Shown one piece after another: positions 45,013-53,775 of a stretch of DNA of 60,000 bases (positions are counted from its first letter, which is position 1; the number at the start of each line of letters is the position of its first letter). The notes under the pieces are model-generated. The model saw only the letters and a list, made by a program, of their open reading frames with translations. It was not told the origin of the DNA and did no database searches. Made by a program: the position numbers and the translations under genes. Origin of the DNA: Bolinopsis microptera (taxonomy: Eukaryota; Ctenophora; Tentaculata; Lobata; Bolinopsidae); assembly GCF_026151205.1 (NCBI RefSeq), contig NC_087078.1, forward strand, positions 16,883,118-16,943,117. Direction: 5' to 3'.

Positions 45013-45489
45013 TTATAATCTAAATCCATCAAGTCTTTGAATCAAATATCTAGCTTTTGCAAGAGAACAGTTTCTGTAACGATGTAATTTAAAACAGTTC
45101 GGATTATCGAGTTGTGTTGGGTAGTTGAAGTCAATCAGAGAATAAACATCGATAACTTTACTATCTGGTAGGTTTGTAGCAAAGAAACAACGTTCAATTT
45201 CTCCTGCGCAGTAAATTCTACAATACTGTATCTCTTCAAGTATTTTAGGATATACCGCTGCAGGGAGACAAAAACTCTCGTTATCGGTTGGTGAAAAGCC
45301 ATTCAAATGTCGCTGAGAGAACTTTGCTATTTTCATCTCATCTGGATTCAGGTACATGTTCTCTGGATTCTTGAATTGAAAATGCTGCTCCTGCTCATTG
45401 GGAAATATGAGAGTGAGTTCTCTGACTATAAATCCTCCATTCTGAGTAGTGAAACCCTCGATAGCTGCGATAACGAATTCAAAGTTCAT
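45013..45489 (-). CDS. Polinton protein, possible inactive DEDD-type nuclease fold (158 aa)
   Basis: Starts MNFEFVIAAIEGFTT followed by FIVRELTLIFPN, later RHLNGFSP, IDVYSLIDFNYP and CFKLHRYRNCSLAKARYLI. The N-terminal (h)hhxIEG(F)...ELxLI pattern and the late H...C-(S/A)-x-x-(K/R)-A block resemble an exonuclease-like family seen in animal mobile elements. The first acidic residue of the D-x-E motif is Ala here, so catalysis is doubtful. Last gene of the minus-strand cluster. Assignment is tentative. Confidence 0.45.
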   Translation of the reverse strand: MNFEFVIAAIEGFTTQNGGFIVRELTLIFPNEQEQHFQFKNPENMYLNPDEMKIAKFSQRHLNGFSPTDNESFCLPAAVYPKILEEIQYCRIYCAGEIERCFFATNLPDSKVIDVYSLIDFNYPTQLDNPNCFKLHRYRNCSLAKARYLIQRLDGFRL

Positions 45490-45643
45490 ATTTTAGAAAT
45501 GACACAATTTATCCACGACAGAGCTTTTATTGAATGTGACATGTGATAATCATGTGACAGGGAGCTCATTACTAGGATTAACATGTCTTGAGCGACTGGG
45601 GAAGTATCGGCGCAAATTCATGAGGCGATATCCGATGTTCCGT

Positions 45644-46081
45644 TCAGATTCTTGCAGCCCCATCTTTTTTCACTTTCTTAAAAGCTCTGTCTATGAATGA
45701 ATGGTTGAATTCGTTAATGTATCGTCCGTAGAATACAATTTCTGCAGAACACATTTGTAACCACAGACGAGCAGCGTTGATATAATTATTTTTGTCTTTC
45801 GAATGGTTATCACTATGAGGTAAAAGCTCCTGTACCTGATCGTAATAAACTTCGATATCCGTTAACATGGGTCCTCTTACTTCCTCAAAGTGAATTTGCA
45901 GCTTCTCTAAAAGTCCACGTTGATGACAAATGTGTAACAGAGGGCTCTTTATTTTTGATTCACACGCTGAGCACTTGAGAGCAGACATTTGTTCACATTG
46001 TCGAGCAATCTGCTCAGCAAGAAATCCCAAGTATACATCATGAAAATAATTCATAGCTACAGATTCTAAAGTGTTGATCAA
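45644..46081 (-). CDS. Polinton Cys/His zinc-knuckle protein A (145 aa)
   Basis: Not recognised by family. It has ALKCSACESKIKSPLLHICH, a C-x2-C-x9-H-x-C motif likely to bind zinc, with helical sequence around it. The next gene upstream (46114-46497) has a similar motif. Ends in a basic AFKKVKKDG tail. Confidence 0.6.
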   Translation of the reverse strand: MINTLESVAMNYFHDVYLGFLAEQIARQCEQMSALKCSACESKIKSPLLHICHQRGLLEKLQIHFEEVRGPMLTDIEVYYDQVQELLPHSDNHSKDKNNYINAARLWLQMCSAEIVFYGRYINEFNHSFIDRAFKKVKKDGAARI

Positions 46082-46113
46082 GAAATGAGCACTGTTAACA
46101 GATTCATCTGTTT

Positions 46114-46497
46114 TTAAAACTCATAGTCATAAATGTAATAGACGAGATTTTGATATAAAATTGAGTCGATATTGCTACAGTTTGCAAATAGATGTTCTTG
46201 AACAATAGTTAACTTACAGTTGTGGTATAGGTCCAGGTAACAACATGGCTGAGTGTCCAAGAAAACACGCTTGAAAAATGATTCCATAATAAATTCATAA
46301 ACATATTTTCCAGGGCAAATATGTCTTATGCTGCTTTTTTGCAAACAGTATCGGCAAAGCTTGTTCTTTTTGGTGTTGGCATTGTGATGTTGTGTGTAGT
46401 TTCTTGTGTTCACGACTTTGATCTTTGCACTTTGAGCATCTGCATCCATTTTTTGAGTAGAATCCATACATTGACAACACAATGAGAGAAGCAGCAA
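46114..46497 (-). CDS. Polinton Cys/His zinc-knuckle protein B (127 aa)
   Basis: Contains KLCRYCLQKSSIRHICPG, a C-x2-C-x7-H-x-C motif like its neighbour, followed by YEFIMESFFKRVF. The N-terminal LLLSLCCQC may be a short hydrophobic leader or may reflect a wrong start. Function unknown. Confidence 0.55.
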   Translation of the reverse strand: MLLLSLCCQCMDSTQKMDADAQSAKIKVVNTRNYTQHHNANTKKNKLCRYCLQKSSIRHICPGKYVYEFIMESFFKRVFLDTQPCCYLDLYHNCKLTIVQEHLFANCSNIDSILYQNLVYYIYDYEF

Positions 46498-46593
46498 AGT
46501 CCATTATGAATTTTAAGAAATGAAGCTGTTTCCCACTTCTCCTGCTTATATATCCATTTTTATTTGAATCTCAGAAACAATTAAAACACAACT

Positions 46594-47091
46594 CTACTGA
46601 ATAGACTTGTAAAATTCATACACAATCTTATCATTTTTTTCAAAATCTTTGGTATATTCATTTAAAAAATCCTCATAATCTAAACCCAAAGATTTAACAT
46701 AAAGAAAATGAATACAGAAAAAGCCACATGCAACGCTATTCCATCCTTGTACTCTAGTCGTACTATAAGTTATTTGTTCAAATGGTTCAACAATGTCTCT
46801 ATAATGTTTTGGTAGGGTAGCATCCTCCCAATCACGTCCAAAGCTGTCAAAGAATGAGATCTTTTCTCCTTCAACAAACCATGCATTCCAGTGCTGTCCC
46901 GTTTTATCGTGTTCATCAGTATTTGTAATAAAAGCGTATGTTTTCTTTTTGGTTCTTAGAGCAATACATGAGGGGTAGGTTCCAATATAATATTTTTTAG
47001 CCACACTGTTTTCTTCAAGGATTCTGTTTATTTCCAATGTTGATAGAGGCTTCATATCACAAGTAGAAACAACACTGACAAGTATATGCAA
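46594..47091 (-). CDS. Adenain-like cysteine protease (Polinton PRO), 165 aa
   Basis: Shows H67 in TGQHWNAWFV, D82 in ISFFDSFGRDW, Q115 in RVQGWNSVACGFFC and C122 in the same block. That is the His-Asp/Glu-Gln-Cys order of adenovirus-type/Ulp1 proteases. In the family it matures capsid proteins. It lies directly downstream of the capsid gene. The Met at residue 13 may be the true start. Confidence 0.9.
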   Translation of the reverse strand: MHILVSVVSTCDMKPLSTLEINRILEENSVAKKYYIGTYPSCIALRTKKKTYAFITNTDEHDKTGQHWNAWFVEGEKISFFDSFGRDWEDATLPKHYRDIVEPFEQITYSTTRVQGWNSVACGFFCIHFLYVKSLGLDYEDFLNEYTKDFEKNDKIVYEFYKSIQ

Positions 47092-47126
47092 GAAATGATA
47101 GACTGTTGAATCTCTAGCTGCTTTTA

Positions 47127-48710
47127 TTACTCGATTATTCTGACCATACGATCGGCATCAATTTGAAGTTGACGGTCAAAGACTGCATATACTATGAGAA
47201 TTAGATCCTCTGGTATATCCTCAATTCCCAGATCAATTTCAAGGTAGGTCGATGCTTTCTCTTGGAGATTTAAATGTCTCTCTGTCAAGCTGCTTCTGTC
47301 AGCACCAAAACTCATTCCAACCATAAAGTTCAGATGAAAGTTTGTGCTATCAATCAGACAATTTCCCTTTGAGTCCTTTCCAATGGTGCGATAAAGCTGT
47401 CTAAAATATTCTCCAGAGTCACTATATACATAATTGTGATCCCCAAGCTTATCGATAGAACCCACCTCCAGTGGGTCATTAAAGTAGGGCACACCATTGC
47501 GGTAAAATTGGAATTTCTTGAATCCATGGAATATAAATGGATTTGTGTTTGACCGTCCATCAAAATCTCTGCTCCGTTGTAGTGTAAAAAATGCATATGG
47601 AGGAAGAGTGTCAGAGAAAACATCAGACATTCTGATAATTTTACTGCTCTGTGTTACAGGTCTGATTATTATTTCAGGCCTTGAAATGAAATATGGAATA
47701 GGCTCTTTCTGAAGTCTCTCTTCAATGAGACTGTGTATTTCATCTCGTACTCTGTAGTATGTTGCGAGTATGTAGCAATCTTCAAGCACAATACTATAGC
47801 CATGACTATCATCACCACAAAGAAGCAAAAACTCATCTTTGTTTTTTGTTAAACTTAACCGTAACTTCATATTGGTCGGAAGACACTTCAGAGTATTAAG
47901 CAGAGGGCATTGGAATTTAGAATTCAGAGTAAGACTCTGTCCTCGATTGACTAGAGTACTGCGTTTGCTTGCAGCAGGGTTCACATCAGTTGGAATCCAA
48001 TTATTTACTGTGTTGGATATAAAATCCTCCAAAGCCAACTCCAAATTATTGCCAGACAATCCCGAAGAAGCTAACACAGTTCTTTGCGCTTTTACCAACA
48101 AAGCTTTTGGAAGGGATGCAGCACTCCAATAGGCTTCTTTTTTCTTCTCCTTTTCTCCCTCTCCGTTATCCTCCGATTCTTCAAATACCATGTTATCCAA
48201 TACTGCATTCTTATGACTTTCATCCCACTTCCAAAACAATCGTAAGTCTTCTTCAGACTTTTTAGACACCCCCTCATCCATTAGAAACGCTTCATTATAC
48301 AAAAGAAAATCTTCCCGATTTTTTTCCGAATTAAGAGCGGTGTTGAAAAATGTTTGATAGGCATATGCATTCTTCATACTCTGACATAGCTCCGTACGAT
48401 CAGAACAGATTACAGATACTTCACCCCAGAGACTGTTTGCGAGATTATTTATTATGGAAACATTCTTTTGCGGTATTGAAAAGTCCTCACCATCTTTCTG
48501 TAGTTTTAACTTGGTAACGATATGCAGATCTGTGAGGAGACCCTTTGGTTGAGGAGGGAGAGTAAAATTGATGGGTCCATCATTGAATAAATTAGTAACT
48601 GGCCATACTTTCAAATCATAGGTTTCTTCGATAGAAACCTGTGTAGGACGATCGTTCCATAGTAGCAAGGAAGATGAAATAGATTCAGAACTATTTACAA
48701 ACTTTGCCAT
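47127..48710 (-). CDS. Polinton major capsid protein, double jelly-roll type (527 aa)
   Basis: Position between the protease and small virion genes, length and sequence style fit the Polinton major capsid protein. N-terminal VWPVTNLFNDGPINFTLPPQ and later SLWGEVSVICSDRTELC, FQCPLLNTLKCLPTNMKLRL, LPPYAFFTLQRSRDFDGRSN and LNFMVGMSFG are beta-rich segments consistent with two jelly rolls. It would form hexon-like trimers. The fold is inferred from context; no structure search was made. The start overlaps the upstream gene by 16 bp. Confidence 0.82.
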   Translation of the reverse strand: MAKFVNSSESISSSLLLWNDRPTQVSIEETYDLKVWPVTNLFNDGPINFTLPPQPKGLLTDLHIVTKLKLQKDGEDFSIPQKNVSIINNLANSLWGEVSVICSDRTELCQSMKNAYAYQTFFNTALNSEKNREDFLLYNEAFLMDEGVSKKSEEDLRLFWKWDESHKNAVLDNMVFEESEDNGEGEKEKKKEAYWSAASLPKALLVKAQRTVLASSGLSGNNLELALEDFISNTVNNWIPTDVNPAASKRSTLVNRGQSLTLNSKFQCPLLNTLKCLPTNMKLRLSLTKNKDEFLLLCGDDSHGYSIVLEDCYILATYYRVRDEIHSLIEERLQKEPIPYFISRPEIIIRPVTQSSKIIRMSDVFSDTLPPYAFFTLQRSRDFDGRSNTNPFIFHGFKKFQFYRNGVPYFNDPLEVGSIDKLGDHNYVYSDSGEYFRQLYRTIGKDSKGNCLIDSTNFHLNFMVGMSFGADRSSLTERHLNLQEKASTYLEIDLGIEDIPEDLILIVYAVFDRQLQIDADRMVRIIE

Positions 48711-49102
48711 TTCTTTGATTTTCTTCTCTTTTTGTGGGGTCTATGGACAACAGTATTTTTTATTTCCGTTGGATTGATACGATTGGAAAGTTCAGTAAGC
48801 TCTTTTGCTCCACGTTTTGCTCCAGCAGTGATTAACTCTTTTCCAGCAGCTATAGCGATTGGTTTTGAGGCCTTGGCTATTCCTTTTATACCACTGCTTA
48901 TCAGGGGTAAAGCTTGTTTCATGAGGGCGCCGAACCAATTTCCCAACCCCTCGCCTTGCATTCCGTAAATGTAGCGATCCATTTCAACAGCACCACCCTT
49001 TTGCACGAATACAGAGCGATATGCTCCACTTTTTAGAGTTTCTGGTTTGAAAATTTCCATGGTTGTAAACTGTGTAGAAGTATCAAGATCTGATTTTATC
49101 AC
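48695..49102 (-). CDS. Small basic virion-type protein (135 aa)
   Basis: Has an amphipathic GEGLGNWFGALMKQALPLIS segment, an Ala/Gly/Lys-rich helix and a basic tail RPHKKRRKSKKW. The layout resembles adenovirus core or pVI-like membrane-active minor proteins. It overlaps both neighbours by 16-20 bp, as expected in a compact virion cassette. Function is inferred. Confidence 0.6.
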   Translation of the reverse strand: MIKSDLDTSTQFTTMEIFKPETLKSGAYRSVFVQKGGAVEMDRYIYGMQGEGLGNWFGALMKQALPLISSGIKGIAKASKPIAIAAGKELITAGAKRGAKELTELSNRINPTEIKNTVVHRPHKKRRKSKKWQSL

Positions 49103-49931
49103 CTTTTATAGCTCGGATGCTGAGCGAAATAACAGTCTTGAAATTTGGGTTGAACTTGATGAACTGTCCTTTTATATCTCGAAGCTCAATCAAAATTGTC
49201 GAAAATTGCTTTATGTTGATTGGTACATAGTTTGGGTGTGTTGGTTCATAGAGTGACCACTGAGGCGCAGTTTTAATCGGTACCAAACCCAGGTTTCGAG
49301 ACAATCTACCATTAATGTAGGAATTCTCAATAATGTTTGCATAAACAAATCCAGGAAAATCGCTGCAGTGAAAGTTGCTATCATTTATCGTAAATCGCTC
49401 TGAATATTGATCTTCATGCACACCCATTAGCATCCAAGGAGTGTTCTTTACCTCCTCGATAACCATGTATAGATTAGTGATTTCGATATTGATAATACCA
49501 TATTGCTTGTCTATAGTGGCAATCATTCCATCTCTTTTCTTTGCAAGTCGTAGCTTTTCTCTTATCAAGTTGGAAATCACCCAACACAATGTAAATACTG
49601 AGCTGTAGCTTCCTTCAGGAACAATTACCATTGAAGGTTCAGGTAATTGCAAATCCGTCAATGTACTCGACATTGCGCTAGGAATTAGAGTCTCAGATTT
49701 CCCCTTTTTATGTTTCAATGCCTCCATAGAGAGCTCACGAGATGTATAATAAAAATAAACTTTATTATTTCCATCGTGAATGTTGTACACCTCACCATGG
49801 TATAAAGAAGTTAAAGCCATTTCACAGTCCTCAGTAAGTTTGACAGGCTCAACTTGCGAAATAAAGCGTGATGGATTTCCATCTTGGCCTCCAATAATAA
49901 CAATCTTGCGTATGTTCTCCATCTTATTCAT
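49083..49931 (-). CDS. Minor capsid (penton-like) protein candidate (282 aa)
   Basis: Beta-rich, with VKLTEDCEMALTSLYHGEVY near the N-terminus, IIIEI-like strands and a C-terminal FSTILIELRDIKGQFIKFN. Upstream of the major capsid gene is where Polintons carry a single jelly-roll penton protein. Role assigned by size, position and strand content. Confidence 0.6.
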   Translation of the reverse strand: MNKMENIRKIVIIGGQDGNPSRFISQVEPVKLTEDCEMALTSLYHGEVYNIHDGNNKVYFYYTSRELSMEALKHKKGKSETLIPSAMSSTLTDLQLPEPSMVIVPEGSYSSVFTLCWVISNLIREKLRLAKKRDGMIATIDKQYGIINIEITNLYMVIEEVKNTPWMLMGVHEDQYSERFTINDSNFHCSDFPGFVYANIIENSYINGRLSRNLGLVPIKTAPQWSLYEPTHPNYVPINIKQFSTILIELRDIKGQFIKFNPNFKTVISLSIRAIKGDKIRS

Positions 49932-49981
49932 TGGATGCAGAAAAATTTCTTTGCTTTTATAGACAATTGATACTCGGGTGT

Positions 49982-50338
49982 TTAAAACGTAATACCATTT
50001 TTACGAAGTAAACAATACATTTCTTCATAACATTTGGAAAACTCACCATTGCAACAATCTAAAACAAAATCATCAAATTTAGCGTCCATTACTCTACTTC
50101 CCACCGTTACCAATCCATCCTTGTTCCGTACAATGTTGGCTTTGGCAATTTTCATCATAAGTTTGTCCAAAATCTTCTTTGACTCTGCATTATGCACATT
50201 GTCTAATCGTGGAATAAGACCCGATGGTAGTTCAATAATTTTATTTGGCTCACTGAGTCCTTCTGTTGGAAGGAGCAAAACAACATCTTCACCATTGGTT
50301 GACGCACCGTCTCTAGGAGCCAAGATAAATCGTGACAT
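49982..50338 (-). CDS. Polinton protein of unknown function (118 aa)
   Basis: No recognised motif; mixed alpha/beta with a Cys-containing C-terminus (VLDCCNGEFSKCYEEMYCLL). It abuts the upstream gene with no gap (50338/50339), so it belongs to the same cassette. Confidence 0.6.
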   Translation of the reverse strand: MSRFILAPRDGASTNGEDVVLLLPTEGLSEPNKIIELPSGLIPRLDNVHNAESKKILDKLMMKIAKANIVRNKDGLVTVGSRVMDAKFDDFVLDCCNGEFSKCYEEMYCLLRKNGITF

Positions 50339-50743
50339 TTAAAGAATTGATTGAACTAGTCCAGCAATAACAGGTAAAACTGTAGACAGAATAGTTGACA
50401 GTGTACCACCGCTTTGTCCAGAAAATCTCCTTTTTATATGCGTACCCTTAAGACCACTCGTGGATCGAATAAGTCTTCTATGCTCCCCAATTGTTTTGTC
50501 TTGGAGACTTGAAAGGTGTAACTTTTCATCAGCTAGAAGTTTGAATATCATATTGAGAACTTTAAATAATTCAGATGGAGCATTCCGTAAAATCTTGAGT
50601 CTGTCTTTTTTACTACTAGATGATAGTTTTTCTAAAATGTAGCGGTGTTGTCTCAATGAATTGGCTTGTTTCACAGATAAACGCTTGGAAACCATTGCCA
50701 CCAGTCTGTTAGCACTGTTAATTCTTTGGAAGTTCAGGGGCAA
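50339..50743 (-). CDS. Small Polinton virion-type protein (134 aa)
   Basis: Basic N-terminal half, an LFKVLNMIFKLLADEKLHLS helical core, basic RRLIRSTSGLKGTHIKRRF and a Gly/hydrophobic C-terminus QSGGTLSTILSTVLPVIAGL. This layout recurs in Polinton-type elements; the role is unknown. It overlaps the ATPase 3' end by 26 bp. Confidence 0.6.
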   Translation of the reverse strand: MPLNFQRINSANRLVAMVSKRLSVKQANSLRQHRYILEKLSSSSKKDRLKILRNAPSELFKVLNMIFKLLADEKLHLSSLQDKTIGEHRRLIRSTSGLKGTHIKRRFSGQSGGTLSTILSTVLPVIAGLVQSIL

Positions 50744-51287
50744 AACTCAAAACAATAAATCCTCTGGGTTGCTTTGAACTCCTTAAATAGGCATTGGTTA
50801 TCCTCTTTAAATCCTTTCCACAGAAAATCTGCCTTGCCAACGTGTTTACTTGTCTCAAATGACGCTGACTATTGAAAAGCACAAAATAATGTGCATTTGA
50901 GCTCATCATCCTGAACAAAGGACAGTTTGGAAATAAGTTCTGTGTTATGAAGAAAGTGGAGATTGAACGGTGATGAGAACCGAGAATGAAACAGTTCGCC
51001 ATTTCCTTGTTATCTCCGCTTAAGATCAAGTCATCCACCACAAGGAGACTGGGTTCTGAAGTGTTCATTTTATCAAAATCAAGACCCTGGATAAAAGTAA
51101 TTGCTTGTTCTTCAGTTTCATTCCATGTTTTCATAAAGTCTTGTTCAATGCTATACATGTAATATATATTTTTAGGCATCGGATGTACTAGCTTTTGTCT
51201 TATTACCTCTAGCATGAACTGGGTTTTCCCTGCCCGAGAGGGTCCGAAAATGATGCAGTTGTGGGAAGCAAGGAATTTCACAGGCAT
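50718..51287 (-). CDS. A32/FtsK-HerA-type genome-packaging ATPase (189 aa)
   Basis: Walker A GPSRAGKT (15-22), Walker B SLLVVDD (80-86) and a polar sensor region FFITQN. The short single-domain form matches Polinton and related virus packaging ATPases, which pump DNA into capsids. The start lies 3 bp after the integrase stop. Confidence 0.92.
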   Translation of the reverse strand: MPVKFLASHNCIIFGPSRAGKTQFMLEVIRQKLVHPMPKNIYYMYSIEQDFMKTWNETEEQAITFIQGLDFDKMNTSEPSLLVVDDLILSGDNKEMANCFILGSHHRSISTFFITQNLFPNCPLFRMMSSNAHYFVLFNSQRHLRQVNTLARQIFCGKDLKRITNAYLRSSKQPRGFIVLSFAPELPKN

Positions 51288-51290
51288 GGT

Positions 51291-52356
51291 TTATGTGTTG
51301 AACAGATCTTGCTGAGTTATCCAACTGTTTGCTTCGCTAGGATATCCTAGAAATTTCACAAGGTATTCAGTCTGCCCGTTTCTTTTACGAGTGCTAACAA
51401 TCCTCTCTATTGGCCATATACCATCAGATTTGTCAACCAATTGAATTTCACTGGTGTAAAATGAACCTTTAATCTCCTCGCCTTTATAGTCCTTCAATCC
51501 ATATGTAACAGGATATGTAGATTTCACTATACTTACTTCAAAGATTTCATATGAAAATGTCATTTCATAACCTTTTTGAAAGATACCCTTCTTTCTAGTT
51601 ATTCTAACAGAGTCACCCACTTTTAATAATGCTTTGGTGTGCTTTTTCTCCTTTACAACTCTGGGAAAAAGATTCTGCCTAACTTCCCTCTCATTAGCTA
51701 GACTTACATTGTTTGGAGCGAATAATGTAGAGCTATGTTTGGTTTTATTATAACCGTCGATAAGATCCTGTAAAATATCAATCCACCTGTGAGATCCTCG
51801 AGCAGTGAAATATCTAAACATTCGAGTTTTTAGAGTTCTGCAAAATCGCTCAATGATTGCAGCTTTTTGTTCACTATAGACACTATAGTGTTTGATTTTA
51901 TGTTTCCTTAGCAGTTTGAGAAAAGCAGCATTGTAAAATTCAGAACCTTGATCGAATTGAATCTTTTCAGGGGTGTGTAGGCGAAAAAATGGTTTCATAA
52001 CCCCAACTATTGTGTTTGCACTCTTGTTTTTCATCTTGAAACCCCATGCTTTCTTGCTAAAAGTGTCTATGATGACTATTATCCACTTGAATCCATCATT
52101 ATCATGTTGGAGACTTGAAAGGTCTATAAGATCCGCTTGATAAAGATATTTTATCCTTTTGGTATAAACTCTTCTGTACAATGTAGGCTTCCTGGTTGGC
52201 TTGTGTAAGGTATAACTGTCTATAGACTTCAAATTTGTTTTTACCTGCTCCCCTGCTCACACGTTGGTTATCTTGTTGCAATGCACGGAAAAATCGTTCT
52301 TGACCAGCAAAAGATGCTGAAAATTTAGGATTTTCATAAAGCTGCTTCAAATCCAT
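51291..52356 (-). pseudogene. Retrovirus-type integrase with chromodomain, N-terminal frameshift
   Basis: The main frame 52232-51291 (313 aa) has D34 in YQADLIDL, D94 in IQFDQGSEF and E129 in AAIIERF, giving a DD35E spacing. A C-terminal chromodomain (about 272-313) contains IVSTRKRNGQTEYLVKFLGY. The natural N-terminus is in another frame at 52356 to about 52230 (MDLKQLYENPKFSASF). The two frames would join near an A5 run at about 52240, where one base shifts. This is either a disabling indel or a frameshift site. Integrases of this type cut AGT-ended elements and join them to 6-bp staggered targets, matching the duplication seen. Confidence 0.85.
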
Positions 52357-52413
52357 CTTACTTTACCCTTGAAAGATGACTATAAATAGAGCTCCTAAAA
52401 ACATATCTTAGAC

Positions 52414-53763
52414 ATGGCTCTTTTATGTGAACACTGCCAAAAAGCTTTTCCGACAAATGCCTCCTTATACAAACATAAGTATAGAGAGCACAATAAATCT
52501 AGTTTAGTACTAGTTAGTCACAATCATAGAAATATGGATAGCAACATGGCATCTAATCCAAAAAAGAGGGTTTACCCTCCCGATGATCCGAATGCAGTGA
52601 GATTGCCTCCAAAAAGATATAGGAGTAACAACAGACCTAGAAGCGATAAGAAAAAATCACCGACAAAAGATCCACAATATGATGATGGGTTAGTAGACAT
52701 CGATCAGTATAAAGATCCAGGAGAAAAACCAAGAGATTCTGATCCACGCAAACTTCCTAATTATGATTCACAGTCAGATGATGGACTAGAAATTATTGAC
52801 AGGTATAAGGATCTTGGGGAGAAGGCAAAAGATTCTGATCCTCCAAAGTCTCCAAAAATTAATCCACAACGTAATGACGGGTTAAAAATAGTTGATGAAT
52901 ACAAAGCAGATGATGAAAGCGATAATCAGCTTAGCGTTGTTGATAGCTATGATGATGATGGGCAGTCCGATGGAGGTTTAACAGTTATCGATGAATATGA
53001 TGATAGAGATCAGGCTAGAATTAAACCTAGTGTTGGTTATAAGAAAAAATATCTGGACTGTCTTGAAGCCCACGAAAAACAGGAATCTAAGTTTTTGAAA
53101 AAGATTGACAGAATGGATGTTTCTCATAAAAAGGACCATGAGCGTACAAAGAGGGAATATCGAAAGGAGTGCTATGACGAAATTGAGAAGATCAAAAACT
53201 TTCATCGACGTCAAATGTCTGATCTTGATGAGTTGCTGAAGGGTGAGTGTAGTGATAAGATACAATCTTTAAGGGCAGCTCACAATGAGCTAATACAGAA
53301 TATGGCAAATGATCATAAAAAACAATTGGACGAAAATGAAGAAGATTGCGAAAGAAAACTTCGCACATTGAATGATCAAATAAAAGCTATGCAGAAAGAT
53401 GATGAAGATCTGAGTAGTTTATCAAAGGCAATATTTAATTGTACAACTATGGAGGAGATTTTTGAAATTCAAAAACTCATCAAAAACCATCAGTTGGACA
53501 TCGTGGTGCAGAATCATCTTCCAACCCTACAGAACCTGTTCCTTAGTTTGTCTTATGGTGTGTTGCCAATATGTCAACCTCAGCGTGAGCAGGTTACCGA
53601 TGATCAAAGAAGAGTGGTAGAGAAAATACAATCTGCCTCAGGTACTTCAGCTAAGAGAATACTTAAAGAGAAACACTCTGAAATTGTTAACCTGTTTACT
53701 ATAATCAAGGTTTCAATTAAACTTGCTCGAGATTCGTATAATCGATATGGCATCGTACCATAG
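52414..53763 (+). CDS. C2H2 zinc-finger / coiled-coil protein of the Polinton (449 aa)
   Basis: An N-terminal C2H2 finger (C5, C8, H21, H26) is followed by a basic PPKRYRSNNRPRSDKKK stretch. Next come five short acidic repeats of the type (D/N)-x-x-L-x-(I/V)-(I/V)-D-x-Y (DDGLVDIDQYKD, DDGLEIIDRYKD, NDGLKIVDEYKA, DNQLSVVDSYDD, DGGLTVIDEYDD) and a long Lys/Glu-rich coiled coil (about 205-345). Transcribed divergently from the integrase with only about 57 bp between starts. I know no homologue. It may bind DNA and scaffold, but that is inference. Confidence 0.7.
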   Translation: MALLCEHCQKAFPTNASLYKHKYREHNKSSLVLVSHNHRNMDSNMASNPKKRVYPPDDPNAVRLPPKRYRSNNRPRSDKKKSPTKDPQYDDGLVDIDQYKDPGEKPRDSDPRKLPNYDSQSDDGLEIIDRYKDLGEKAKDSDPPKSPKINPQRNDGLKIVDEYKADDESDNQLSVVDSYDDDGQSDGGLTVIDEYDDRDQARIKPSVGYKKKYLDCLEAHEKQESKFLKKIDRMDVSHKKDHERTKREYRKECYDEIEKIKNFHRRQMSDLDELLKGECSDKIQSLRAAHNELIQNMANDHKKQLDENEEDCERKLRTLNDQIKAMQKDDEDLSSLSKAIFNCTTMEEIFEIQKLIKNHQLDIVVQNHLPTLQNLFLSLSYGVLPICQPQREQVTDDQRRVVEKIQSASGTSAKRILKEKHSEIVNLFTIIKVSIKLARDSYNRYGIVP

Positions 53764-53775
53764 GGTATAAAAGCA

